Assembly: GCA_964011275.1 (NCBI GenBank)
Contig: CAXGOB010000036.1
Location: forward strand, 1-47,988
Source: UBA7328 sp002471345
GTDB taxonomy: Bacteria; Bacteroidota; Bacteroidia; Chitinophagales; Saprospiraceae
Reading direction: 5' to 3'
Length of the DNA stretch: 47,988 nt
The translations under genes were made by a program, and so were the position numbers. This document shows, one piece after another, positions 30,549-40,445 of this stretch. Each line of letters begins with the position of its first letter. The stretch's first letter is position 1. The notes below the pieces were generated by a model. That model was not told the origin of the DNA. It did not search any database and was given only the letters and a program-made list of their open reading frames with translations.

Positions 30549-32147
30549 GTGGTAGTACTCATATTTTTCATTCTCTTTTACATATTACTGAGCATCAGTT
30601 TATTCTTCTTATTTCCTAAGACGGGAGTAGAAGGGTGGAAAGGCCTTGTACCAGGTCTCAATTTTGTAGAATGGGCAGAAGTAGTAGGAAGGCCTAAGTG
30701 GTTTGGATTACTTGCATTTGTACCTATTGTCAATTTCTTTATCGTGACAGGCATGGCAGTAGCTATGGCTAAGTCATTTGGTAGGAATGGATTTGGTGAA
30801 GCAGCTCTAGCAGTCTTATATGCTCCTATTCTTTTCTTCAAGTATGCATTTGGAGATGAGTACAAATATGAAGGGAAGGCGATGGAAAAAGAGGCTCAGT
30901 ATATGGCCCAAATCAAAGAAGCTCAAAAAGAAAAAAGCAATAGAAAACTTAATAAATTACTTAACAATCACCCCTACCCTAAAGCACTGTGGAGAGAATG
31001 GGTTGAATCTATATTTTTCGCAGTATTCGCTGCAGCTTTCATCAGAATGTTCCTTATAGAGGCCTATGTCATACCCACTCCATCTATGGAAGGATCACTT
31101 AATGTAGGTGATTACTTATTCGTGAGTAAGGCAAGTTATGGTATCAGGACTCCTCAGACGGTTGCCATGATTCCATTGCTCCATAATCGAGTGCCCATAT
31201 TAGGCTCAGAGTCTTATTTCAAAAAACCCAAATTGCCTTATTTCAGATTGAAGCCGATGAATGATATCGAAAGAGAAGGTAAAATAGTATTTAACTGGCC
31301 TGTAGGAGATAGTGTCTATATCACTAGTAGTAGATCCTATTCTGTAGATATGATCAATAGAAATCCTGCCTACCTTTCGTATGATCGTGAATTACCTAAA
31401 CTGGTAGAGAAAAAAGATTTTGTCGTAAGACCTGTAGATAAAAAGGATCATTATATCAAAAGATGTGTAGGCATACCTGGTGATAGCCTTCAGATTATAA
31501 ATGGAGAAATATGGATCAATGGCCAGAAAAGTCCACGACCTAAGCATATTCAGTACCAATACATTCTGAATACTAATGGTGTTGCCATTAATCAAAATAG
31601 ATTAAAAGAATGGGGAGTTGATAATAGTGACTACTGGGGCAATAGAAACAGTCTTCAGGGTTACTTTTTAGATGATACTCAAGTAGAAAAGATAAAATCT
31701 ATGGATCCTAAGATCCAACTGACACAAGTGAATCATAGGGCCGAAAGAGGTAAAATGTATCCTCATACAGCAGTTTCTGATGGTTGGTCAGTGGATAATT
31801 TTGGACCTATTTATATACCTAAAAAAGGAGCTACGGTTGAGTTGAATGCGGAGTCACTTCCTTTCTATCAAAGAGTCATCAATGTATATGAAGACAATGA
31901 TCTAAAAGTGGAAAATGGAAAAATTTGGATCAATGGTAATGAGTCATCCACATATACATTCAAACAGGACTACTATTGGGGTATGGGAGACAACAGACAT
32001 AACTCTGAGGACTCAAGAATGTGGGGATATATACCTCATGATCACCTAGTGGGAGAACCTTTATTTATCTGGTTTTCAGCAAAAGAAGGAAATCCATTTA
32101 AAGGAATCCATTGGGATCGTATATTTACTTCTGCAAGAGATAAATAA
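30549..32147 (+). CDS. lepB: Signal peptidase I, long Bacteroidota form
   Basis: This 532-residue inner-membrane serine protease removes signal peptides from exported proteins. Residues 1-100 are an N-terminal multi-helix DUF5684-like region (GLVPGLNFVEWAEVVG). A further helix (~155-173) precedes the catalytic domain. Ser179 in IPTPSMEG and Lys304 in HYIKRCVGIPGDS form the dyad; the closing motif MGDNRHNSEDSRMWGYIP is complete. Insertions of over 100 residues both between Ser and Lys and before the closing motif make it larger than the E. coli enzyme, as is usual in Bacteroidota. The start is GTG. The next gene begins 2 bases after its stop, so they share a transcript. Confidence 0.95.
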   Translation: MVVLIFFILFYILLSISLFFLFPKTGVEGWKGLVPGLNFVEWAEVVGRPKWFGLLAFVPIVNFFIVTGMAVAMAKSFGRNGFGEAALAVLYAPILFFKYAFGDEYKYEGKAMEKEAQYMAQIKEAQKEKSNRKLNKLLNNHPYPKALWREWVESIFFAVFAAAFIRMFLIEAYVIPTPSMEGSLNVGDYLFVSKASYGIRTPQTVAMIPLLHNRVPILGSESYFKKPKLPYFRLKPMNDIEREGKIVFNWPVGDSVYITSSRSYSVDMINRNPAYLSYDRELPKLVEKKDFVVRPVDKKDHYIKRCVGIPGDSLQIINGEIWINGQKSPRPKHIQYQYILNTNGVAINQNRLKEWGVDNSDYWGNRNSLQGYFLDDTQVEKIKSMDPKIQLTQVNHRAERGKMYPHTAVSDGWSVDNFGPIYIPKKGATVELNAESLPFYQRVINVYEDNDLKVENGKIWINGNESSTYTFKQDYYWGMGDNRHNSEDSRMWGYIPHDHLVGEPLFIWFSAKEGNPFKGIHWDRIFTSARDK

Positions 32148-32149
32148 AA

Positions 32150-33037
32150 ATGATTCCTCAGAATAGACTCTTTTTTATAATAATGGCTTTGGCTTATACA
32201 TATGCTGTAAATGGTCAAGGACCACCATCTACGTCTATTAGCCTATTCACATTTGATCCTGATGAGACTGAAGTGGTCTCAAGTCCTAAATATCTTACAA
32301 GCTTTAATCCTGATGGATATAATAATCAGCCGGCTTTCTTTGAAGATGATATACTATACATTACATCTGACTGGGAAGCTAAAGGGCAAACTGATATTTT
32401 AAAACTGGATCTAAAAAGTGAGTCACTTTTGAAAGTGACAGATTCTGAATATAGTGAATACTCCCCTACTCCGACACCTGATAATAAAGGCATATCGTGT
32501 ATAGCTGTCCCTCCAGGTCAAAGTGATAATCCTACACAATGGCTGTGGAAGTATCCTATCAATAGAGAAAACAGTGGCTCAGCTATAAGTTATGATTTTG
32601 AGAATGTAGGATATCACCATTGGATAAGTGATCATCAGGTCGCTATCTTCTTAGTAGGAGATCCTCATAGCTTAATCATCTATAATACAGACAACGGTGA
32701 TATCACTGAGGTAGATAAAAATGTAGGGAGATGTTTCAGAATGGATCAATTGGGCAGATTGATATATGTACACAAAGCTGCTCACAACATCTGGTACATG
32801 AAAACTTTCGAAGTCGCTACTGGCAAGAAAAGTATCATAGGCGAAACGAAAACAGGAAGTGAAGATTTTGAAGTATTGACTGATGGAAGAATGGTGATGG
32901 GACAAGGCAGTAAATTATTTATATTTGGAGAGATAGGAGGATGGTCTGAGATTGCAGATTTGAACAAATTCAAAGTAAAAAACATTAGTAGACTGGCTAT
33001 TCGTAACAATAAAATTGCCATCGTACACGCTTCATAA
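32150..33037 (+). CDS. Secreted TolB/WD40-like beta-propeller protein
   Basis: This 295-residue protein has a signal peptide (LFFIIMALAYTYAVNGQ). The body is a beta-propeller of TolB/PD40 type: NQPAFFEDDILYITSDWEAKGQTDIL, YSPTPTPDNKGISCIAV, YHHWISDHQVAIFLVGD, RCFRMDQLGRLIYVHK and similar strands. It is probably periplasmic. Its tight spacing after lepB (2 bases) and 25 bases before the subtilase start indicate one operon, hinting at a part in export or processing, but no direct function is visible. Confidence 0.75.
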   Translation: MIPQNRLFFIIMALAYTYAVNGQGPPSTSISLFTFDPDETEVVSSPKYLTSFNPDGYNNQPAFFEDDILYITSDWEAKGQTDILKLDLKSESLLKVTDSEYSEYSPTPTPDNKGISCIAVPPGQSDNPTQWLWKYPINRENSGSAISYDFENVGYHHWISDHQVAIFLVGDPHSLIIYNTDNGDITEVDKNVGRCFRMDQLGRLIYVHKAAHNIWYMKTFEVATGKKSIIGETKTGSEDFEVLTDGRMVMGQGSKLFIFGEIGGWSEIADLNKFKVKNISRLAIRNNKIAIVHAS

Positions 33038-33062
33038 TAGCAACATCTCATACAAGCCGAAA

Positions 33063-34931
33063 ATGGGTAGAATAAACGTCATTCTCTTCTTACTCGTCCT
33101 CTATATATCGGCTATTTGTCAAATCGATAATTCTAATCTTTCTCATCGCTTTCTTATTGAAGTAGAACCTTCTTTTGATGTCAAGAGTTGGGCAAAATCT
33201 CATTCTGATAAAATAGCTACAACAAGACCCATTTTTAAAAAATTAAATTATTGGATTGTAGAATTTAAAAATGACAAATCCGCAAATTCAAAATTCAGAA
33301 AGTCATTTTTACAAAAAAATAAAGAAATCCTAATAGCCCATCAAGACTTCAGAGTAAAAAATAGAGCAACTCCTAATGATCCCATGTATATAGATCAATG
33401 GGATAAGTCCCTGATACAGATAGAAGATGTATGGGATATATCCACAGGAGGCACCACCATGGATGGGCAGGAGATTGTGGTAGCAGTAATAGATGATGGC
33501 TACGAATTGGATCATGAGGATCTGCAAGCTAACCACTGGATAAACAAAGGAGAGATAGAAGACAATGGAATAGACGACGATGGAAATGGATATGTGGATG
33601 ATTATAACGGGCTGCATCTCCCTACTCAATCTGATGAACATGTTGTCATCAATCATGGAATAAGTGTAGCAGGAATTATAGGTGCTGAAGGCAATAATAA
33701 TATTGGGATATCAGGTATAAATTGGGACATCAAAATGATGCTGATGAGCCTGCTAAGAAGCCCAGGAAGTGGAGGTGGTAGTGTTTTGGATGTTGTAGAA
33801 GGGTTAGGATATGCATTAGATCAAAGAGAACTATTTAATACCTCCAATGGAGCTCAGGGCGCTTTTGTAGTCGCTACAAATTATTCAGGAGGTGTGGATG
33901 AAACATTTCCCGTGGATTTTCCATTCTGGTGTGAAATCTATGATGAATTAGGCCAAGTAGGAATACTAAATATCCAAGCTGTCAGTAATGCTGACAACGA
34001 TGTGGAGATTACAGGTGATATGCCCTCGGTGTGTGGATCAGATTATCTATTGACAGTTACTAACACGGATATAGCAGATAAGAAAATTCAACAAGCTGCT
34101 TATGGAAATATAAGCGTAGACATAAGTGCTCCAGGAGAAGAAGCATTATCAACAATCTCTCAAAATAGATTTAGAGCATTTAATGGCACCTCATCATCAG
34201 CACCTCAGGTAGCCGGTGTGGTAGCTTTACTTTATAGCCTGCCATGTACAAATCTGATGGATTTGGCTCATAATAATCCTGCTGCTGCTGCTTTAGAAAT
34301 CAAACGAGCCATCTTGGACGGAGTAGATCCATTGCTGGACTTAGAAGGTATCACAGTCTCTGGAGGGCGATTAAATGTAAAAAAAGCTTATTGGGAATTA
34401 GACAAGGTTGCGCCACTTATAGAAAACTGTCCAACTGACATTACTTTGAGAGAAGATGAACCTACTTATACTTGGGACGAGCTAGTTATAGTGGATGATT
34501 GTGGTAATATTGCTATTCAATCTAATGTCGAAAATGGACAAGAGTTCAGAATAGGAACCACAGAAGTAGTCGTTACAGTCAGTGATTTATTAGGTAATAC
34601 CGCCGAATGCAAGTTTAATGTGACGAGAGAAGGAAACATGGATAGAGAAGTAGAATTCATTGAGATAGGTAGTGCCTTGTATAATGCTCAGAGAAATTCA
34701 CTCAGAGTAGAATTCGAAACAGGATCGTTCGAAACACATATTATAGATTTGTATAATATGATAGGTCAGAGAATGAGGCAAGAACTTTATCTTCCTTCCA
34801 GTTCATCTATTAATACGATTATGTTTGAACAAATCCATCTTGCTACTGGGCCTTATTTTGTAGTAGTATCCAAGGCTGGAGGTGGTATAAGTAGATCTTT
34901 TCCTTTTCTTGTAGCAGACAGCAATCCATAG
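33063..34931 (+). CDS. Secreted S8 subtilisin-like protease with HYR domain and T9SS tail
   Basis: I chose the ATG at 33063, 25 bases after the preceding stop, because it begins a proper signal peptide (MGRINVILFLLVLYISAICQ). An upstream frame from 33015 overlaps the preceding gene and lacks this fit. The protein is 622 residues. The catalytic triad is Asp144 (VAVIDDGYELDH), His198 (NHGISVAG) and Ser377 (GTSSSAPQVAG). Between Asp and His lies the DDDGNGYVDD calcium-type loop common in Bacteroidota subtilases. Residues ~458-540 form a HYR domain (APLIENCPTDITL to GNTAECKFNV), and the last ~80 residues a T9SS sorting domain (SLRVEFETGSFETHIIDLYN). It should be exported to the cell surface or medium. 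Confidence 0.9.
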   Translation: MGRINVILFLLVLYISAICQIDNSNLSHRFLIEVEPSFDVKSWAKSHSDKIATTRPIFKKLNYWIVEFKNDKSANSKFRKSFLQKNKEILIAHQDFRVKNRATPNDPMYIDQWDKSLIQIEDVWDISTGGTTMDGQEIVVAVIDDGYELDHEDLQANHWINKGEIEDNGIDDDGNGYVDDYNGLHLPTQSDEHVVINHGISVAGIIGAEGNNNIGISGINWDIKMMLMSLLRSPGSGGGSVLDVVEGLGYALDQRELFNTSNGAQGAFVVATNYSGGVDETFPVDFPFWCEIYDELGQVGILNIQAVSNADNDVEITGDMPSVCGSDYLLTVTNTDIADKKIQQAAYGNISVDISAPGEEALSTISQNRFRAFNGTSSSAPQVAGVVALLYSLPCTNLMDLAHNNPAAAALEIKRAILDGVDPLLDLEGITVSGGRLNVKKAYWELDKVAPLIENCPTDITLREDEPTYTWDELVIVDDCGNIAIQSNVENGQEFRIGTTEVVVTVSDLLGNTAECKFNVTREGNMDREVEFIEIGSALYNAQRNSLRVEFETGSFETHIIDLYNMIGQRMRQELYLPSSSSINTIMFEQIHLATGPYFVVVSKAGGGISRSFPFLVADSNP

Positions 34932-34968
34932 CTTAAAAATTAAGCTCATAATCTAATTTTCCTTTGTA

Positions 34969-34997
34969 TTTGTAGATAAAATCAGTGGTTATTCTTG
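34969..34997 (+). promoter_or_regulatory. Possible promoter of the S9 peptidase gene
   Basis: TTTG at 34969-34972 and TATTCTTG at 34990-34997 resemble the Bacteroidota -33/-7 pair with one mismatch to TANNTTTG and a 17-base spacer, ~40 bases before the start codon. It is a weak match in AT-rich DNA. Confidence 0.3.
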
Positions 34998-35037
34998 AAT
35001 TTACTTGAATATTGGAATCAACTAAACATGATGTCGT

Positions 35038-37722
35038 ATGAATAAATTTCAAAACCTTGGAATTACCCTAGTCTTATTTCTATTTGCATTCACTGCATAC
35101 CACCCAACTTTCAGTCAAGATGTTCCTATCATTGACAGAGAGCTCTTCTTTGGAGATCCTGAAATAGCTGGTGGCCAAATAAGTCCTGATGGAAATTTCA
35201 TTTCATTTTTAAAACCCTTCAAAGGGAAAAGAAATATTTGGGTAAAGGGAGTAAATCAAAAATTTGATGACGCAAGACCTCTTACCGCTGATGAAAAAAG
35301 ACCTATAGGTGGATACTTTTGGAGTAGAGATTCTAAACAAATCTTATATGTCCAGGATAAAGGTGGAGATGAAAACTTTCATGTCTACTCTGTAGCCCCG
35401 ACCGCTGAACCAGAAAAAGACTCTGAAGTGCCTCTATCTGTAGACCTTACCCCTATGGACGGAATCAGAGCATTCATAATGAGTGTCCCTAAAAATGAGC
35501 CTACAATTATGTATGTGGGAATAAATGACAGAGATAAAGCATGGCATGATCTCTATAAAGTGGAAATTAAAACAGGAGATCGTGAATTGGTCCTGACCAA
35601 TGATTTTGAATATAATGGAATCATCTTTGACCTCGAAGGAAACATACGAGTAGCCACAAAGTCAACGGCTGATGGAGGTACTGAAATGCTTAAAAAAACG
35701 AGCAACGGATGGAAGTCGTTTTACAACTGTAGTAATTTAGAGACCTGTTATCCAGTAAGATTTCACAAAGATGGAAGGTTATATATAGTTTCTGACAAAG
35801 GGAGTACAAACCTCTCAAGTCTACAGATTTTAGATTTGAATACAAATCAAATAGACATAGTTGAAAAAGATCCAGAAGACAAAGTAGATTTCGGAGGCAC
35901 CATCTTTTCTGATGTATCTGATGAATTGATTGGGACAGTATATACTGCTGCTAAAACCAAAGTATACTGGAAAGATAATTCATATGAGCAAGATTACAAT
36001 TTATTGAAAAATAGATTTGACAATGCTCAAATCAGTTTCAATTCCAGCACTACAGATGAAAACACTTATTTAGTATATGTAAATAGTGATACCGATCCAG
36101 GAAGTGCCTATGTATTTGACAGAAAAACCAAAGAAACCAGTCTACTATACCAACCTAGACCCAACCTTCCTTCACAGCATCTATCCAAGATGCAGGCAGT
36201 ATCATTTAAAAGTTCTGATGGTTTAGAAATTCCCGCTTACCTCACTTTACCTAAAGGGAAAGAAGCTAAAAACTTACCTGCAATTGTGCTACCTCATGGA
36301 GGGCCTTGGGCCAGAGATTTTTGGGGTTATAATGGCTTCGCACAATACTTAGCTAATAGAGGATATGCAGTATTGCAACCCAATTTCAGAGGATCCACAG
36401 GATATGGAAAAGCATTTTTGAATGCAGGTAATGGAGAATGGGGTCAACTTATGCAAGATGACATCACATGGGGAGTAAAGTATTTGATAGAAGAAGGTAT
36501 AGCTGATGAAGGAAAGGTAGGAATAATGGGTGGCTCATATGGAGGATATGCTACTCTTGCGGGTCTTACATTCACTCCAGATGTATATGCTGCTGGAGTA
36601 TCTATTGTGGGCCCATCAAACCTCTTTACACTTTTAGAAACTATTCCACCATACTGGGCGACCATAAGAGAATTGTTTCATACAAGAATGGGAGATCCTG
36701 ATACCCCAGAAGGGCAGGAACAGCTGAGGAGACAATCTCCTTTTTTCCATGCTGACAAAATAAAAGCTCCATTATTAGTAGGACAAGGAGCCAATGATCC
36801 AAGAGTAAAAAAAGCAGAATCTGATCAGATAGTTGTGGCAATGAGGGATCTTGGTCTGCCAGTAGAGTACATGAATTTCCCTGATGAAGGTCATGGCTTT
36901 AGAAATCCTGATAACAACATGGCTTTCTTCGCAAATACTGAAAAGTTTTTAGCAAAACATTTAGGAGGAAGGTATCAAGAAGAAATTCCAGAAAACCAAC
37001 AAGAGATCATTGATAAGGTAACCGTTGATATTTCAACAGTAAAACTTCCAGAGAAGATTACTGCAGAGTCTGCGAATGCGGTATTACCTGTGCCAGATAA
37101 AGCACCAATTCCTGGAGAAACAGAATATAAAGTAACTATTGAAATGGGTGCTCAAAAGATACCAATGTCTCTTACATCATCAGTAGAAGATGGAGGTGAT
37201 CATTGGATTCTCACTGATGTCTCTACTACCCCTATGGGAGACATTCAAGATGTATCTCATGTAAAAAAAGGAAGTCTTTTGCCTTTATCAAGAGAAATCA
37301 ATCAAGGGCCCATGTCCATGAAGTATAGTCATAGTGAATCAGGTGTGACTGGAACTATGAGTATGAATGGTCAAGAAAGTCCTATAGATGTAGATACAGA
37401 TCAGTCTGTATTTGGCGATGGGTCGGCCATTGGAGTGACACTAGCACAGCTCCCTCTAAAAGAAGGATATAGTACGATGTATAGAACATTTGATCCTCAA
37501 AAACAGAAAGTGGTCAATCACAAAATGATTGTTGCTAAATCAGAAGATCTTGAGACAGCAAAAGGCAATATAGCCACCTACCAAATCGATATTGAAGTGA
37601 TGGATGGAACAAATACAAAGTCTAAAGTCTGGATTTCAAAAGGCGACTCACCGAAGATGGTGAAAATGGAAGCCACTCTTCCATCAATGGGGGGAGCAAA
37701 AATGAATATTACATTGAAATAA
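35038..37722 (+). CDS. Secreted S9 prolyl-oligopeptidase-family peptidase with C-terminal extension
   Basis: This 894-residue protein has a signal peptide (FLFAFTAYHPTFSQ). A WD40/PD40 propeller covers ~40-370. The alpha/beta hydrolase peptidase domain has Ser500 in GGSYGGYATL, Asp587 in GQGANDPRV and His619 in DEGHGF, with HGGPWARDFWGYN forming the oxyanion region. This matches the acylaminoacyl-peptidase/DPP group. After ~645 it has an additional ~240-residue beta-rich domain (EYKVTIEMGAQKIPMSL, DVSHVKKGSLLPLSREI) like DUF3108-type lipid/outer-membrane domains; that extension is not part of the standard S9 fold. It ends just before a strong terminator. Confidence 0.88.
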   Translation: MNKFQNLGITLVLFLFAFTAYHPTFSQDVPIIDRELFFGDPEIAGGQISPDGNFISFLKPFKGKRNIWVKGVNQKFDDARPLTADEKRPIGGYFWSRDSKQILYVQDKGGDENFHVYSVAPTAEPEKDSEVPLSVDLTPMDGIRAFIMSVPKNEPTIMYVGINDRDKAWHDLYKVEIKTGDRELVLTNDFEYNGIIFDLEGNIRVATKSTADGGTEMLKKTSNGWKSFYNCSNLETCYPVRFHKDGRLYIVSDKGSTNLSSLQILDLNTNQIDIVEKDPEDKVDFGGTIFSDVSDELIGTVYTAAKTKVYWKDNSYEQDYNLLKNRFDNAQISFNSSTTDENTYLVYVNSDTDPGSAYVFDRKTKETSLLYQPRPNLPSQHLSKMQAVSFKSSDGLEIPAYLTLPKGKEAKNLPAIVLPHGGPWARDFWGYNGFAQYLANRGYAVLQPNFRGSTGYGKAFLNAGNGEWGQLMQDDITWGVKYLIEEGIADEGKVGIMGGSYGGYATLAGLTFTPDVYAAGVSIVGPSNLFTLLETIPPYWATIRELFHTRMGDPDTPEGQEQLRRQSPFFHADKIKAPLLVGQGANDPRVKKAESDQIVVAMRDLGLPVEYMNFPDEGHGFRNPDNNMAFFANTEKFLAKHLGGRYQEEIPENQQEIIDKVTVDISTVKLPEKITAESANAVLPVPDKAPIPGETEYKVTIEMGAQKIPMSLTSSVEDGGDHWILTDVSTTPMGDIQDVSHVKKGSLLPLSREINQGPMSMKYSHSESGVTGTMSMNGQESPIDVDTDQSVFGDGSAIGVTLAQLPLKEGYSTMYRTFDPQKQKVVNHKMIVAKSEDLETAKGNIATYQIDIEVMDGTNTKSKVWISKGDSPKMVKMEATLPSMGGAKMNITLK

Positions 37723-37744
37723 CAAAGAAAATTAAAGTCTAAAA

Positions 37745-37776
37745 AAGTCTTGACCTTTCGGTCAAGGCTTTTTTTA
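37745..37776 (+). terminator. Intrinsic terminator after the S9 peptidase gene
   Basis: CTTGACC (37749-37755), loop TTTC, GGTCAAG (37760-37766) form a perfect 7-bp stem that extends to AAG/CTT through a T-G wobble. A run CTTTTTTTA follows at once. It lies 26 bases after the stop codon and 20 bases before the next ATG, a textbook rho-independent site. Confidence 0.9.
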
Positions 37777-37795
37777 TTCCTATTACATTCGCTTC

Positions 37796-38662
37796 ATGAA
37801 TGTAATTCTTCAATGGCTGTCTAATCACAAGATTACCAACAGTTTTTTGGTAATTCTATATTTCGTGGCAGTAGTCCTTCCTCATAAAAGGTTTGGCACA
37901 TGGATTAATATGACTTTTTTAGGAGAAGCTGGGCTTACAAGAGAACAATACAATGACTATATCGCTTTGGCAGCAACCGTGATTCTGATCATCGGATGTC
38001 TTTTCATCTACACCGGCCTCCGAAAGAATGATCATTGGAAAAAGGCTATTTTTTACCTGATTGTGAGCATTGGTCTAGCAGTGATTACATTAAATACTCT
38101 GTTTGTAATCAATATTGAAGTGGTTCACTTTCCACAGTATGCTTTTTTTGCACTACTCATTTTCCCTCTTGTCAAAAGGTATCAAAGTGCACTTATATGG
38201 GCCACATTAGCCGGAATCATAGACGAGGCATATCAGTACTTTTATCTAGCTCCAAATGACACGGGATATTATGATTTCAATGATGTCTTAACTAACCTTG
38301 TGGGTGCAAGCTTTGGTTTGATTATCCTTAAATCATTTAGTGTTATGAATCCCACTCCTCCGTCCTTTTTGCACCGGAGCGAGATCAGGGCTTTCTTTGT
38401 AATGGTTTTATTGATTGCGGTCTTGTTCCTAGTTGGAATTTTGGGGATTCATATATCTGATGGAGTTCAATATCCTATTATCAAAAAACAGATCACTTCA
38501 TTCTGGACCACTATTCCACCTAAAATAACTTATCATGTAGTTAGACCGTGGGAAGGACTAGTAGTAACTGTGCTACTCTGGTTTTTTTATTGGCCATTAG
38601 GAAGAGATAGATCTCAACGCTTTGCCTTAGATACTGACGGACATAATATTGGAACAAAATAA
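37796..38662 (+). CDS. VanZ-like family membrane protein
   Basis: This 288-residue protein has about seven hydrophobic helices. The central part (VEVVHFPQYAFFALLIFP, AGIIDEAYQYFY, YYDFNDVLTNLVGASFG) matches the VanZ-like signature: a His/Glu in helix 3, the DE.YQ motif and the DvltN motif. An additional C-terminal helical pair (FFVMVLLIAVLFLVGILG, WEGLVVTVLLWFFYWPLG) is beyond the core. VanZ-like proteins are membrane proteins linked to glycopeptide tolerance only in enterococci; the role here is unknown. It begins directly after the terminator. Confidence 0.8.
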   Translation: MNVILQWLSNHKITNSFLVILYFVAVVLPHKRFGTWINMTFLGEAGLTREQYNDYIALAATVILIIGCLFIYTGLRKNDHWKKAIFYLIVSIGLAVITLNTLFVINIEVVHFPQYAFFALLIFPLVKRYQSALIWATLAGIIDEAYQYFYLAPNDTGYYDFNDVLTNLVGASFGLIILKSFSVMNPTPPSFLHRSEIRAFFVMVLLIAVLFLVGILGIHISDGVQYPIIKKQITSFWTTIPPKITYHVVRPWEGLVVTVLLWFFYWPLGRDRSQRFALDTDGHNIGTK

Positions 38663-38761
38663 ATAGAAACAGCGTAGATGAGCTTCTATTGATTTATTCT
38701 TTAGGTGATGATATATCTGATTAACTTTCCAAATTGAGAAGTGACTTAAAAACTTAAATCC

Positions 38762-39496
38762 ATGACTAATACGCCAAATAACCAGAAGGAACAAATTGAT
38801 TCTATTCAAAAATCCATTAAGGAGCTTAGAAGATTAAATGAAAAGAAGTCCAATCTAAAAGATCTAGCCATTTTTATTCCTCTAATAATTGCAATCATCT
38901 CAATAGCAGTCGCTTCCTATTCTGAAAGTCAAAATTTAGCTCATAGCCAACAAATAGATAGTGCTCGATTAATTCAAAGTTTTTCAAAACAAATTCTCGA
39001 AGGAGAAAAGTCAGCAAGACTTGCCAGCATAGCTTTTGAGAGTGTTCCATTAAGTGAAAACCAACGAAATGAGTTGGCAGCTTTAATTGAAGGTAGTTCC
39101 AATCAAGATGATGCTCCGGTAGACACCATCATAAATGATAATGCTAGAAACCAATTCCTTATAGAACTAAATGGATTATTTGACAGCAAGAAAGAAAATC
39201 GTGCAGAAGCCTATACTAAAATGCTCAGTATTTTAGAAAGCAATAGAGATTCATATATAATTCAAGATATGTTTGCTAAAATTGAGAATCAGCCTTTTAA
39301 TATTATGGGTCGCTCAAATGTATTGTCTATACTTTCATCAGCTCATATCGAATTGCTGATGAATAATAAAGCACTGATTCTAAAGGAGCGAAGTAGAATT
39401 AAAAATTTAAAACAATTGAGTCCAAGTTATGCTGTAGGACCACAAACTACTGGGTGGATTAATAGTATAGAGCTACGATTGAACACAGCTGGATAA
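38762..39496 (+). CDS. Membrane-anchored coiled-coil protein, unknown
   Basis: This 244-residue protein has no signal peptide. Residues ~10-34 are charged and heptad-like (IDSIQKSIKELRRLNEKKSNL). One transmembrane helix follows at ~37-56 (LAIFIPLIIAIISIAVASY). The rest is alpha-helical and Gln/Asn/Ser-rich, with two regions (KENRAEAYTKMLSILES, MNNKALILKERSRIKNL) that suggest helical-repeat packing. I recognise no family. The gene is bounded by an opposite-strand methyltransferase. Confidence 0.55.
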   Translation: MTNTPNNQKEQIDSIQKSIKELRRLNEKKSNLKDLAIFIPLIIAIISIAVASYSESQNLAHSQQIDSARLIQSFSKQILEGEKSARLASIAFESVPLSENQRNELAALIEGSSNQDDAPVDTIINDNARNQFLIELNGLFDSKKENRAEAYTKMLSILESNRDSYIIQDMFAKIENQPFNIMGRSNVLSILSSAHIELLMNNKALILKERSRIKNLKQLSPSYAVGPQTTGWINSIELRLNTAG

Positions 39497-39579
39497 AATA
39501 TTTCAGTAAAAAAGGGTTTTATCTTCCATTTTGTTCTGCTGGGATAGCAATTAAAACTTTCCTTTAGTCAATATTTGAT

Positions 39580-40395
39580 CTAAGCTTTCACTGCAACCAC
39601 TTCGCACATTAATGGACAACAAATACTGGCCCCAGGTAAATCTTCAAGCTCAATAAGCTCACTCAAAGCATCTTCCACTTGTTTTGGGTCCAAAGCTTCA
39701 GATTCCATCAATTTTGGAATATAAATCTCTAAGAAAGATTTGGGCCACTGCCATACAAGATCGTAGTTGTATCCTACTTTAGAAATAGTACGTTGGCTTA
39801 TGACCTCTAGGCCTACTTCTTGAAACATCCGAGGCAAATGCTTTCCAATATTTATTTCACCATCTGAGTTCTCAAAACTACTATAAGCGGTCTTTACAGC
39901 ATGATTTAGGGCAGGCAATTGGGGTTCTGTCTGAAAAATGGACCAATCATAATATTCATGAGACACGATTACTCCTCCAGGCTTAAGAGCTTCGTATAAT
40001 CGGGATATGATGTATTGAGGATTATCACTCCATGCCAAAGCCCATCTGTGATAGATTCCATCAAGGCTTTCCTCTTCTAACTCCATATCATCAAAACTGG
40101 CACACTGTAAGTCCACATTTTCTAAGCCATCCAGTTCTATTCCTTTTTGTAAATAATCGATAAAGTGTTTGGATTGATCCACTCCTATCACCTTTCCCTG
40201 CTGACCTACAATATATGCCAACTCTTTTGTACAATATCCAGGTCCACAACCCAAATCTAGTATGGTCTGTCCTTCTGTAAATTCAGCTATCTCCCACCCT
40301 CTTCTAGCCTCACCTGACCACACTTGATGTTGTAATCCGAGTCTATGCAGTTCTGCTCGTTCTGTTCCTAATATATACTCATTCTTCTCTTTCAC
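39580..40395 (-). CDS. Class I SAM-dependent methyltransferase
   Basis: This 271-residue cytoplasmic enzyme has the SAM motif I ILDLGCGPGYC at ~45-55, an acidic ribose-binding VIGVDQSK, a motif II-like CASFDDMELEEESLDGIYHRWALAW, and GGVIVSHEYYDW. This fits the Methyltransf_11/25 group acting on small molecules. Substrate cannot be read from the sequence. It sits tail-to-tail with the coiled-coil protein gene and 51 bases downstream of nothing functional on its own strand, with the sialidase-like lipoprotein gene following. Confidence 0.8.
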   Translation of the reverse strand: MKEKNEYILGTERAELHRLGLQHQVWSGEARRGWEIAEFTEGQTILDLGCGPGYCTKELAYIVGQQGKVIGVDQSKHFIDYLQKGIELDGLENVDLQCASFDDMELEEESLDGIYHRWALAWSDNPQYIISRLYEALKPGGVIVSHEYYDWSIFQTEPQLPALNHAVKTAYSSFENSDGEINIGKHLPRMFQEVGLEVISQRTISKVGYNYDLVWQWPKSFLEIYIPKLMESEALDPKQVEDALSELIELEDLPGASICCPLMCEVVAVKA

Positions 40396-40445
40396 AGACT
40401 TCCAAATTTGACAAATAACATCATAATCCTAATAGTTGTTCAACC

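Noticed and set aside
33015..33062. Upstream start for the subtilase
   Set aside because: It overlaps the preceding gene and would place 16 polar residues before an otherwise perfect signal peptide; the ATG at 33063 is better.
34930..34946. Terminator after the subtilase (AGCTTAA/TTAAGCT stem)
   Set aside because: The stem is mostly A-T, overlaps the stop codon and has no following T-run.
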